A stretch of DNA of 10,041 bases from Thermoflexales bacterium (GCA_016931085.1 JAFGFO010000004.1:1-10041), one strand, 5' to 3'. Counted from the first letter of the stretch, positions 1 through 6,628 are shown. The notes: a model not told the origin generated them from the sequence alone. A program made the numbers and translations.

Positions 1-106
1 GCGTGGAAAACGCCCAATGACGACTCGATCGTGATACAGACAGCGTGTGAAATTTTTAAGGTTCGAAAAATTAGTCTAAACTTCAAACCTCTATGAGGAG
101 GATATT
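1..106. other. Left-edge leader before gcvPB, no gene recognised
   Basis: This stretch is AT-richer than the genes. Frame 1 is open from the left edge to a TGA at 94-96, about 31 codons, but the peptide resembles no family I know and does not look like the C-terminus of GcvPA. It may be non-coding leader or the tail of an unrecognised upstream gene. The last bases carry the strong Shine-Dalgarno of gcvPB (GAGGAGG, 95-101). I see no convincing -35/-10 pair. Confidence 0.4.
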
Positions 107-1570
107 ATGCCACAAGCATTGATCTACGAGTTGTCTGTGCCTGGCCGGCGCGGCGTCAAGATGCCGGCGCCGGACGTGCCGGAGGCGGAGCTGCCGGGCG
201 AGTTGGTGCGCGACAAGCTGCCGCTGCCAGAAGTGAGCCAACGCGACATCGTGCGCCACTATCTGCATCTGAGCCAACTGAATTATTCAGTGGACACCGG
301 CTTTTATCCCCTGGGGTCGTGCACGATGAAATACAACCCCATCTTGAACGACGAGGCGGCCGAGCTACCGGGCTTTGCGCTCACCCATCCCCTCCAGGAC
401 CCACAGACAGCGCAGGGCAACCTGGCGCTCATGTTGCGGCTGCAAGAGTTCCTCAAAGAGATCGGCGGCTTTGCCGGCGTCAGCCTGCAGCCGGCCGCCG
501 GCGCCCAGGGCGAGCTGGCCGGCATCCTGATGATCCGGGCCTACCACCTCAGCCGCGGCGACACGAGGCGCAGCCGCATCCTGGTGCCAGACAGCGCCCA
601 CGGCACTAACCCGGCCAGCACGGCCATGGCCGGCTACACCGCCGTGCAGATCCCCTCCGACGAACACGGCAACGTCGACCTGGAGGAACTGGCCAGGCAA
701 TGCGACGACACAGTGGCCGGGCTGATGCTCACCAACCCCAACACACTGGGCTTGTTTGACGAAGGGCTGGAGCAGATCGTGCGCCTGGTTCACGCTTGCG
801 GCGGGCTGGTGTACGGCGACGGCGCCAACATGAACGCGCTGCTGGGGGTGATGCGGCCGGGTGACGCCGGGATAGACGTGCTGCACTATAACCTGCACAA
901 GACCTTTTCCACCCCGCACGGCGGCGGCGGCCCCGGCAGCGGCCCGGTCGGCGCGGCGGCCCACCTGGTCGACTTTTTGCCAGGTCCCATCGCCGCCATA
1001 GAAGTGGAGGACGAGGACGAGCTGCCGCTGTACAATTTGGTGATGCCGTCCAGGAGCATCGGCCGGCTCAAGGCCTTTTACGGCCAGTTTGGGATACTGG
1101 TGCGCGCCTATACCTACGTGCGCGTGCTGGGGGCCGAGGGGCTGCGGCGTGTGGCCGAGCACGCCGTGCTCAACGCCAACTACCTGCAGGCCCGGCTGAG
1201 AGACACCTATCCTATCCCGCACGCGCAGCGCCTGTGCATGCACGAGTTCGTGGCGCAGGGCATCTTGCCCGGCAGCGACGTGCGGGCGATGGACATCGCC
1301 AAGCGCCTGATCGACACCGAGCGCAGCCACCCGCCGACGGTTTACTTCCCGTTAATCGTCAAGGAAGCGCTGATGATCGAGCCGACCGAGACGGAAAGCA
1401 AGCAGGTGCTCGACGAGTTTGTGCGAGACATGAACCAGATCGCCGAGGAGGCCAGGGCGAACCCACAGCGGCTGCACGAAGCGCCGCACACGGCGCCGCT
1501 CAGGCGGCTGGACGAGGTGCGCGCCGCCCGCAATCCCATCCTGTGCGCGCCGCAGGCGTTAAACTACTAA
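107..1570 (+). CDS. gcvPB: Glycine dehydrogenase (decarboxylating) subunit 2, P-protein C-terminal half
   Basis: This is a 487-residue PLP enzyme subunit. With GcvPA it forms the split P-protein of the cytoplasmic glycine cleavage system, which decarboxylates glycine and passes the aminomethyl group to the lipoyl arm of GcvH. Visible motifs are SCTMKYNP (71-78), QPAAGAQGE (128-136), DSAHGTNPAS (162-171), DGANMNA (238-244) and the PLP-lysine segment HKTFSTPHGGGGPG, with Lys265 as the Schiff-base residue. The Gly-rich loop after the lysine is intact and the length is normal for GcvPB. The ATG at 107 has a textbook Shine-Dalgarno (GAGGAGG, 95-101) five bases upstream. No gcvPA end is recognisable in the 106 nt upstream, so the partner is either outside the window or unlinked. 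The DinB-fold gene follows after 10 nt. Confidence 0.96.
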   Translation: MPQALIYELSVPGRRGVKMPAPDVPEAELPGELVRDKLPLPEVSQRDIVRHYLHLSQLNYSVDTGFYPLGSCTMKYNPILNDEAAELPGFALTHPLQDPQTAQGNLALMLRLQEFLKEIGGFAGVSLQPAAGAQGELAGILMIRAYHLSRGDTRRSRILVPDSAHGTNPASTAMAGYTAVQIPSDEHGNVDLEELARQCDDTVAGLMLTNPNTLGLFDEGLEQIVRLVHACGGLVYGDGANMNALLGVMRPGDAGIDVLHYNLHKTFSTPHGGGGPGSGPVGAAAHLVDFLPGPIAAIEVEDEDELPLYNLVMPSRSIGRLKAFYGQFGILVRAYTYVRVLGAEGLRRVAEHAVLNANYLQARLRDTYPIPHAQRLCMHEFVAQGILPGSDVRAMDIAKRLIDTERSHPPTVYFPLIVKEALMIEPTETESKQVLDEFVRDMNQIAEEARANPQRLHEAPHTAPLRRLDEVRAARNPILCAPQALNY

Positions 1571-1580
1571 AGGAGCTGTT

Positions 1581-2105
1581 ATGTCGACTATTCATCCACT
1601 CGTCGTCCAACTGCGATTCGCCCGCAGCGAACTGGTGCGCTGCCTGGAAGGCGTGTCCGCCCAGGAGGGCCTCCGGCGCGTGGGGCCGATGAACTGCATC
1701 AGTTGGATCGTCGGCCACCTGGCCAACCAGGAGAACTTTTACTGGGTGATCGTGGGCCAGGGACAGAACGCGGCGCCCGGTCTTAACGAGCGGGTCGGTT
1801 ACGGCCAGCCGGCCAGCACGCCGCCCTTGGACGAGATGTGGGCCACCTGGCGGGCCGTCACCGCCCAGGCCGACCGCTTCCTGGACACGCTGACCGTCGA
1901 GCAACTGCTCGTTTACCCGCAAGCGGAAGGCAAGCACTGGTGGGAGACGGTAGGCACCATGCTCCAAAGGAATATCTACCATTACTGGTTCCACACCGGC
2001 GAGGCGCACGCCATCCGGCAGCAGTTGGGCCATACAGATTTGCCCCAGTTCGTGGGCGACCTGAGCGCTTTTGCGTACCGGCCGGAGCAGGTCCCGCACG
2101 AGTGA
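1581..2105 (+). CDS. DinB-fold putative metal-dependent protein
   Basis: This 174-residue protein has the DinB/YfiT-like four-helix-bundle pattern. A conserved GHLANQE segment carries His46, and a later YHYWFHTGE segment carries His134 and His138 in an HxxxH arrangement; these three histidines match the usual metal triad of the family. His143 (GEAH) is a further candidate. DinB-fold enzymes include thiol-dependent S-transferases (bacillithiol, mycothiol) and isomerases, but most members have no known substrate, so no reaction is assigned. The ATG at 1581 is preceded by AAGGAGC, which overlaps the gcvPB stop codon, so the two genes are very likely co-transcribed and translationally linked. Length is typical for the family. 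Family assignment is fairly secure; biological role unknown. Confidence 0.82.
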   Translation: MSTIHPLVVQLRFARSELVRCLEGVSAQEGLRRVGPMNCISWIVGHLANQENFYWVIVGQGQNAAPGLNERVGYGQPASTPPLDEMWATWRAVTAQADRFLDTLTVEQLLVYPQAEGKHWWETVGTMLQRNIYHYWFHTGEAHAIRQQLGHTDLPQFVGDLSAFAYRPEQVPHE

Positions 2106-2125
2106 GAGCTGCTCCGAAAATAAAC

Positions 2126-2152
2126 CACGAAGGACACCAAGGGCGCCGAGGT
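2126..2152 (+). repeat. Degenerate 9-nt tandem array between dinB-like gene and transpeptidase
   Basis: Three degenerate 9-mers lie in tandem: CACGAAGGA (2126-2134), CACCAAGGG (2135-2143) and CGCCGAGGT (2144-2152). The array fills about half of the 55-nt gap between the DinB-like stop and the transpeptidase ATG. It is continuously translatable, and would be read as a spurious basic N-terminal extension if an upstream start were chosen for the next gene. Confidence 0.55.
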
Positions 2153-2160
2153 TATTAAGG

Positions 2161-3234
2161 ATGCCATCCAAGCTCACACGCCGCCAGATGCTCAAACTCA
2201 TCGCCGCTGGTGCCGCGACGGCGACGCTCGCGCCGGTCCTGCACGCCAACGCCAGTTACTTCCCGCCTGAAGGGGCCGAGGGCGAGAGGGATCTCGATAC
2301 CTGGGCCTGGATGGGGCGGGCGATTTACCCGGTCACGTTTTACGAGCAGCCCTCCATCAAGGCCACCCGATTGGCGCGTCGCTTGGGCGACCAGGCTTTT
2401 TTTATCCTGGGTGAGGTGCACGCCCCCTTCAGCCCCCACAACGAGCTGTGGTACGAGACCTACCTGGGCTACGTCCATTCAGCCTGGGTGCTCCCCATCC
2501 GCGTCTATCCTCCCCAACCTTTCCGCCAGGCAGAGGGCTGGGGGTTCTGGGGGCAGGTTGGGCAGGTCTACACCACGGCTTACGCCAAGCCCGAGCTCCA
2601 ATCCAAGCAGGTCTTTCGCCTGTACGCCGGCACAGTGTATCACGTGATGGAGTCTTTTCAAGACGAGCGCGGCACCGGCTGGTACAAGATTTTCGACGAC
2701 TTTCCACCCCGGGATCCCGTCCACGAGTGGGTGTTGGCGCGCGACGTGCGCCGCATCCCGCGCGCCGAGATGGCGCCGATCCACCCCTTCGTGGGCGACA
2801 AGCGCATCGAGATTAGCATCAAGGAACAGCTCTTGACGTGCTACGAGGGGGATCAGGCCGTATTTAGCACGCGCACCGCTTCCGGGATAGAGGCCGACGG
2901 GACAGGCACGCCGCGGGGTGAGATGGCCGTGCTGCTCAAGCAGCCCTCGCGCCACATGTCCAACCATCCCTACCCCGACGGCCCACCCGTGCTGGGCGCG
3001 TTGTATGATTTGCCCGGTATCCCCTGGAACACTTTCTTTGACATGGAGGGCACCGCCGTTCACGGCACTTATTGGCACAACGACTATGGCCTGCAGCGCA
3101 GCCACGGCTGCCTGAACGTCTCCTACGAGGCCGCGCGTTGGGTGTATCGCTGGGTGCATCCCGTCGGCGGGTACCAGGATTACCTCATCCAGAGCGACAA
3201 CGGCAAAGTCGGCACGCCGATCATCATTGCCTAG
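2161..3234 (+). CDS. Tat-type secreted L,D-transpeptidase (YkuD domain)
   Basis: This 357-residue exported protein should form or remodel L,D cross-links in peptidoglycan, or attach proteins to it, outside the cytoplasmic membrane. The N-terminus (TRRQMLKL with Arg7-Arg8, then an Ala-rich hydrophobic stretch to about residue 28) looks like a twin-arginine signal. Residues about 45-205 are rich in Trp and Tyr and probably form SH3-like repeats. Residues about 213-357 are the YkuD catalytic domain, with His301 (HGTYWH) and the active-site SHGCLN motif (314-319, nucleophile Cys317). I chose the ATG at 2161, with weak AAGG just upstream, because the signal peptide begins there. The frame is open 30 codons further upstream, but that part encodes an Arg-rich peptide from repeat DNA. 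The gene lies 55 nt after the DinB-like gene. Confidence 0.92.
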   Translation: MPSKLTRRQMLKLIAAGAATATLAPVLHANASYFPPEGAEGERDLDTWAWMGRAIYPVTFYEQPSIKATRLARRLGDQAFFILGEVHAPFSPHNELWYETYLGYVHSAWVLPIRVYPPQPFRQAEGWGFWGQVGQVYTTAYAKPELQSKQVFRLYAGTVYHVMESFQDERGTGWYKIFDDFPPRDPVHEWVLARDVRRIPRAEMAPIHPFVGDKRIEISIKEQLLTCYEGDQAVFSTRTASGIEADGTGTPRGEMAVLLKQPSRHMSNHPYPDGPPVLGALYDLPGIPWNTFFDMEGTAVHGTYWHNDYGLQRSHGCLNVSYEAARWVYRWVHPVGGYQDYLIQSDNGKVGTPIIIA

Positions 3235-3241
3235 CCAGCAG

Positions 3242-3274
3242 AGGTGACCGGCACCTTCGAGGTGCCGGTCACCT
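3242..3274. terminator. Long hairpin at the convergent gene junction
   Basis: AGGTGACCGGCACC (3242-3255) pairs perfectly with GGTGCCGGTCACCT (3261-3274). With the T3256-A3260 pair the stem is 15 bp, closed by a 3-nt loop. It starts 8 nt after the transpeptidase stop and contains the stop codon of the opposing lipoprotein gene. Position and symmetry suit a bidirectional transcription barrier for two converging transcripts. There is no U-tract on either side, so a canonical intrinsic terminator is not shown. Confidence 0.55.
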
Positions 3275-4240
3275 GCTAAAGCCAAAGCTTTCCCACACCT
3301 CGCGCACGAGGGGGGGAATGGCTGCCCCCTCCAAAGCTCGCACCCGCAGCACGTGCAGCCAAAAGTCATCCCCCTGCACCACCAGCGTCTCGGCGGGAAT
3401 CGGGGCGGAGCCAGGCTGGTTCTTGCCCCAGTCCTCAGAGAACAGGAACGCCGCCCGCCCCTGCCACCAGATCGGCTGGACGCCGAGCACGCGAGGGGGC
3501 CTGTCCGGATCGCACGTCGCTTCTCGTATCACGACGGCGTTGTGGTACTGCAGCGGCTCGGTGGGGCCGGGCGCCCACCACAGCGACAGCTCGCCGTCCC
3601 CGTGACGCCAGGCGCGCATGCCAGCCCACGGATTCCCCTGCGAGGCCACCTCCTCGAACGCCTGCGGCACACGCAGGTCCACGCCGGCGTGCAGCGTGTC
3701 TGTGAACACGCGAAAGAGAACGGGCGCCAGGCGGAAGACAAACTCGCGCTGCCCTTCGACGCTTATTTCTCGCCCATCATGGGGGTGAGGGCCTCGAGTC
3801 TCCACATTCACCACCAGCCGCCAGTCGCCCGCCACAGCCCACAGCGACAAGTGCAGCGGCTGGGAGGCGGTGTAGCGATTACCCCCTCGCGGCGACAACT
3901 CGAAGGATTGGTAGATAAAGCCCTCCGGATCGAGCACCGTGGCGCTGAGAGCGACCGTCAGGCTGATCCCCGGCGGCGGCACTAGTCCGGCCTGGATGAG
4001 CGGCGGCTGCAGCGCCGAGACCTGCTTAGGCCAGTGCACATTCAACACTAGCGGCGGGATGGGCGTGGCCGTCGGCGTGGGCGTGGGGATGGGCGTAGGC
4101 GTAGGGACAAGCGTGGCGGTGGGCGGGAGGGTTGGCACTTGAGTCGGCGCCAGGGTTGGCGTTGGCGCGGCCGGCGCACATGCACTCAGCAGTCCCAGGA
4201 GCAGCCAAGCATGTAAGAAGACGAGCACCATGCGGCTCAT
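3269..4240 (-). CDS. Putative lipoprotein with Pro/Thr linker, function unknown
   Basis: This 323-residue protein starts with a lipoprotein signal: Met-Ser-Arg, a hydrophobic core (residues 5-18) and a lipobox LSAC with Cys21 as the lipidated residue. Residues 22-63 are a Pro/Thr-rich linker of PT/PTP repeats, a style common in Chloroflexota surface lipoproteins. The remaining roughly 260 residues are rich in Trp, Pro and beta-branched residues and look like beta-sandwich domains (a first module about 65-145, then a second), but I recognise no family or catalytic motif. I chose the ATG at 4240 because it gives a proper signal peptide and has AGGAA 9 nt upstream. An in-frame GTG at 4303 would add 21 Arg/Ser-rich residues encoded across a hairpin. 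It is the last gene of the leftward group, 199 nt after M42 peptidase A, and may be separately transcribed. Confidence 0.8.
   Translation of the reverse strand: MSRMVLVFLHAWLLLGLLSACAPAAPTPTLAPTQVPTLPPTATLVPTPTPIPTPTPTATPIPPLVLNVHWPKQVSALQPPLIQAGLVPPPGISLTVALSATVLDPEGFIYQSFELSPRGGNRYTASQPLHLSLWAVAGDWRLVVNVETRGPHPHDGREISVEGQREFVFRLAPVLFRVFTDTLHAGVDLRVPQAFEEVASQGNPWAGMRAWRHGDGELSLWWAPGPTEPLQYHNAVVIREATCDPDRPPRVLGVQPIWWQGRAAFLFSEDWGKNQPGSAPIPAETLVVQGDDFWLHVLRVRALEGAAIPPLVREVWESFGFSR
4052..4165 (-). repeat. Pro/Thr codon repeat in lipoprotein linker
   Basis: The stretch coding for residues 26-63 of the lipoprotein is a degenerate repeat of about 6 nt (a CCNACN theme on the minus strand), giving Pro-Thr-Pro-Thr. 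Such in-frame repeats change length easily by slippage, so the linker length probably varies between strains. The protein should form an extended spacer holding the outer domains off the membrane. Confidence 0.7.
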
Positions 4241-4260
4241 GCCAATGTTCCTGCGCCTCT

Positions 4261-4287
4261 GCCGAGATTCGCGGAACGAATCTCGGC
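4261..4287. other. Perfect 11-bp hairpin upstream of the lipoprotein gene
   Basis: GCCGAGATTCG (4261-4271) pairs without mismatch with CGAATCTCGGC (4277-4287) around a 5-nt loop. On the minus strand it ends 20 nt before the lipoprotein ATG, just ahead of the AGGAA ribosome-binding site, so it would lie in the 5' untranslated mRNA. No U-tract follows on the minus strand. It could be an mRNA stability element, a translation-control hairpin or a dispersed palindromic repeat. Confidence 0.55.
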
Positions 4288-4344
4288 CTTTGCTACTGGA
4301 CACTTTCGGATTTCTCTATCACGAGTCCCCTTTGAGGCAGATGT

Positions 4345-4423
4345 ACGAATGTCACAGAGGTTTTCTGTGCTTTCAAAGCAAATTCGTGTCATTCGTCAGT
4401 TCGCCCCGAAGGGGATTCGTGAT
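4345..4423. repeat. 9-nt ATTCGT array with GC hairpin between M42 A and lipoprotein genes
   Basis: ATTCGTGTC (4382-4390) and ATTCGTCAG (4391-4399) are tandem. They are followed by a small hairpin CCCC-GAA-GGGG (4404-4414) and a third copy ATTCGTGAT (4415-4423). An opposed partner lies at 4345-4355 (ACGAATGTCAC), which pairs with 4386-4396 at 10 of 11 positions and encloses a CACAGA/TCTGTG stem (4353-4358 with 4364-4369). This structure occupies much of the 199-nt gap 4241-4439. I see no ORF there that looks real and no clear promoter. Confidence 0.6.
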
Positions 4424-4439
4424 TAAAAGATCTCCGGCT

Positions 4440-5435
4440 TTACACGCCCAGCTCGACCGGCCTGGCTAGGATGGCCAGCAGCAGTTGGACGCTGTTGAGC
4501 ACGTCGTCATAGTCGACCATTTCCGATGGCGTGTGGACGTAACGGCACGGGATGGACAGGCAGCCACTCGGGACGCCCCCCCGCGTGAGCTGGATGGCCA
4601 TGGCATCGGTGGTGCCTCCCTGCAGCACTTCCAGTTGGTAGGGCAGGCGCTTTTCTTCGGCGCGCTTGATCATCAGCTCCTTGACGCCACGGTGAGCCAC
4701 CATTCCGCCGTCCTGGACCTTGATCGCCGGCCCCTTGCCCAGGCTCACCGCCATCTTGGGCGCTTCGGGGGTGTCGCCGACGTCGGTCACGTCCACGGCC
4801 AGGGCCACGTCCGGCTCAATCTGGTAGGCCGAGGTCTGGGCGCCGGCCAGCGTCATTTCCTCCTGCACGCTAAAGACAAAATACACCTCGTGGGGCGTTT
4901 TTTTCAATTGGCGCAGCGTCTCGATCAAGATCGCGCAGCCCACCCGATCGTCCATCGTCTTGGCCACCAGGCGCTGGCCCAAGTCCTCAAAGGGGCGCGT
5001 AAAACCGGCCGCGTCGCCCACGCTGACCGTGCAGGAGGCCTTGTCCTTGGCGCCCACGTCGATGTACAACTTGTCCAACTTGGCCTTGCCGGAATTCCAC
5101 CGCTCTTCCGACCCGATCACGCCAATCGCCCCATTGCCAAAGGCCACCCGCCCGCCGAGCAGCGCCATCACGTCCAGCCCACCAATCGGCGCAAAGCGCA
5201 AAAAGCCCTTCTCGTCGACGTGCGTGACCATGACGCCGATTTCGTCCATGTGGGCGGCCAACATCACCTTGCTCCCGCCCCCTGCCCCGCGCCGCAGCAC
5301 CACCAGGCTGCCCAGGCGGCTGACGCTGATCTCGTCGGCCAGCCCCTCGATCTCGGCCCGGATAAGCTTGCGTATCTGTTGCTCGTAACCCGAAGGGCCA
5401 TAAGCCTCTGTTAGTTTCTTGATAAGGTCTTTCAT
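4440..5435 (-). CDS. M42 family metallo-aminopeptidase (paralogue A)
   Basis: This 331-residue cytoplasmic dinuclear-metal aminopeptidase belongs to the FrvX/YsdC/TET family, sometimes annotated glutamyl aminopeptidase or cellulase M. Visible residues are AAHMDEIG (His62, and Asp64 which orients it), KTMDDRVG (bridging Asp at 162/163), SVQEEMTLAG (catalytic Glu192, metal Glu193), AVDVTD (metal Asp215), GGTTDAM (273-279) and YVHTP (metal His301). All expected ligands are present and the length is normal. A TTG at 5447 is in frame, but its GGAG bases form the Shine-Dalgarno of the ATG at 5435 (GGAG, seven-base spacing), so the ATG is taken as the start. It is the third M42 gene of the leftward operon. 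Substrate preference cannot be read from the sequence. Confidence 0.93.
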   Translation of the reverse strand: MKDLIKKLTEAYGPSGYEQQIRKLIRAEIEGLADEISVSRLGSLVVLRRGAGGGSKVMLAAHMDEIGVMVTHVDEKGFLRFAPIGGLDVMALLGGRVAFGNGAIGVIGSEERWNSGKAKLDKLYIDVGAKDKASCTVSVGDAAGFTRPFEDLGQRLVAKTMDDRVGCAILIETLRQLKKTPHEVYFVFSVQEEMTLAGAQTSAYQIEPDVALAVDVTDVGDTPEAPKMAVSLGKGPAIKVQDGGMVAHRGVKELMIKRAEEKRLPYQLEVLQGGTTDAMAIQLTRGGVPSGCLSIPCRYVHTPSEMVDYDDVLNSVQLLLAILARPVELGV

Positions 5436-5452
5436 GGTATACTCCAATAATA

Positions 5453-5551
5453 AAACGTGAAACGCGAAACGTGAAACGTGGAACGTAAAACGTAAACCCC
5501 TACGAGGATGATCCCATTACGTTTTACGCATTACGTTTTACGCATTACGCA
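5453..5551. repeat. Two-armed inverted array of 7-nt units
   Basis: On the plus strand six heptamers run in tandem (5453-5494): AAACGTG, AAACGCG, AAACGTG, AAACGTG, GAACGTA, AAACGTA. After a 22-nt centre, five heptamers of the complementary sense follow (5517-5551): TTACGTT, TTACGCA, TTACGTT, TTACGCA, TTACGCA. The inner ends form a perfect 12-bp inverted repeat, CGTAAAACGTAA (5484-5495) with TTACGTTTTACG (5517-5528). The array fills the junction between M42 genes B and A. It runs into the end of gene B, supplying its last codons and its TAA stop (5538-5540). Confidence 0.85.
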
Positions 5552-6572
5552 CCACGTCCGGCGTCAGGCGCGCCAGGCTTTCTCGCATCAGGCGCACGGT
5601 GTTGCGAAAATCGGCCAGCGCCATCATGCTGACCGGCGAATGAATGTAGCGGCACGGCACAGACACAGGCAAGCTGGGCACCCCGGCCTTGCTGCGCGTC
5701 GTAGCACCCCCATCGGTCCCGCCAATGCCGGGCTGCTTGAATTGATACGGGATGCCGGCCGCCTTGGCCGTGTTCACCACGTGATCCAGCATCGGGCGGC
5801 TGACGAACAGGCTGCGGTCCATGATGCTGATGGCGGGGCCTTTGCCCAGCTCGGTGGTGGGGCTGAGGTCCTTGTCTTTGGGCAAGTCGTCGCAAACTGT
5901 CCCTTCCAGGATAAAGGCGCAGTCCGGCTCGATCGCAAAAGCCGCCACCCGCGCGCCGCGCAGGCCGACCTCCTCCTGGACGGTGAATGCGGCGTGCAGC
6001 TCGAAATTGAAGCGCTCGCGGCTCAGCAGCTCGACCAGAACGGCGCAGCCGGCCCGGTCGTCGAAGGCCTTGCCGGTCACCACGCGGCCCAGGCGGCGAT
6101 AGCGGGTGGCAAAATTGGCGTACTGGCCAATCTCGACCGCCTTTTCAGCTTCTTCGCGAGACGACGCGCCGATGTCGATCAGCATCGCCTCGACCTTGAC
6201 CACCTGGTTCTCCTCGCGCTCGTCGGTCAAGTGAATAGGCTTGGCGCCGATCACGCCGGGGATCTGGTCAGGGCCAATCCGCAACGACTTGCCGGGCAAG
6301 ATGCGAGCGTCGATTCCACCGACGGTCTTGAAGCGCAGCCCGCCGCTCGAGTCGTGCCCGGTGATCATCAGGCCCACCTCGTCCATGTGAGCGTCGAGCA
6401 TTACCTTGAAGGCCGGAGCGCCGGGGGCAGCCTTTTTGAGCGCCAGCACGTTGCCCAGCGTATCTACTCGCCATTCGTCCACGTGCGGCTTGATGGCTTT
6501 CAGAATGATCTGGCGCACAGGCTCTTCGTTGCCGGATACGCCAGGAGCGTTGGAGAGTTGGTCTAGTATCAA
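5538..6572 (-). CDS. M42 family metallo-aminopeptidase (paralogue B)
   Basis: This 344-residue paralogue has the M42 signature residues DAHMDEVG (His62, Asp64), KAFDDRAG (bridging Asp at 171/172), TVQEEVGLRG (catalytic Glu200, metal Glu201), FILEGTVCDD (Glu223 where paralogues A and C have Asp), GGTDGGAT (284-291) and YIHSP (His311). The LEGT form occurs in one branch of the family, so it marks a subfamily difference rather than damage. The start is a TTG at 6572, supported by GAGAGG about five bases upstream on the minus strand. No ATG offers a better fit, and the N-terminus aligns with paralogue C (SGNEEPVRQI versus SGHEEPIRQI). The last codons and stop come from the 7-nt array. It probably co-assembles in, or acts beside, the other two M42 enzymes in peptide breakdown. 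Confidence 0.92.
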   Translation of the reverse strand: MILDQLSNAPGVSGNEEPVRQIILKAIKPHVDEWRVDTLGNVLALKKAAPGAPAFKVMLDAHMDEVGLMITGHDSSGGLRFKTVGGIDARILPGKSLRIGPDQIPGVIGAKPIHLTDEREENQVVKVEAMLIDIGASSREEAEKAVEIGQYANFATRYRRLGRVVTGKAFDDRAGCAVLVELLSRERFNFELHAAFTVQEEVGLRGARVAAFAIEPDCAFILEGTVCDDLPKDKDLSPTTELGKGPAISIMDRSLFVSRPMLDHVVNTAKAAGIPYQFKQPGIGGTDGGATTRSKAGVPSLPVSVPCRYIHSPVSMMALADFRNTVRLMRESLARLTPDVVRNA

Positions 6573-6581
6573 GGGTACCTC

Positions 6582-6628
6582 TCAAATCAGCAAATCAGCA
6601 AATGCCGGCCTTCGGCCGGGGCAAATCA
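6582..6628. repeat. 8-nt array interrupted by a GC hairpin
   Basis: Units on the plus strand are TCAAATCA (6582-6589), GCAAATCA (6590-6597) and the diverged GCAAATGC (6598-6605). A hairpin CCGGCC-TTC-GGCCGG (6605-6619) follows, then a further GCAAATCA (6621-6628). The last unit supplies the TGA stop of the aminotransferase gene on the minus strand, and the first unit abuts the GAGAGG ribosome-binding site of M42 gene B. The array is therefore almost the entire junction. Confidence 0.75.

Noticed and set aside
365..1330. Long open frame on the minus strand inside gcvPB.
   Set aside because: It is an antisense shadow of a GC-rich gene, with low-complexity His/Val/Gly-rich sequence and no recognisable domain. 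Similar shadows lie opposite the transpeptidase and all three M42 genes.
2071..2160. An in-frame 30-codon extension of the L,D-transpeptidase.
   Set aside because: It encodes an Arg/Ser/Pro-rich peptide out of the overlapping DinB-like gene end and the 9-nt repeat, and it would bury the Tat-type signal peptide. The ATG at 2161 is the better start.
4241..4303. Upstream GTG start for the lipoprotein, adding 21 residues.
   Set aside because: The added peptide is Arg-rich, spans a perfect hairpin and would displace the signal peptide from the N-terminus.
4440..4460. Intrinsic terminator just after M42 paralogue A.
   Set aside because: A TTTT run follows the stop on the minus strand, but the preceding bases give only a weak 4-bp stem.
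5453..5551. CRISPR array or transcription-factor iteron array.
   Set aside because: Seven-nt units in direct contact, without spacers and in opposed arms, do not fit CRISPR. No replication or partition gene is nearby to support iterons of an origin.
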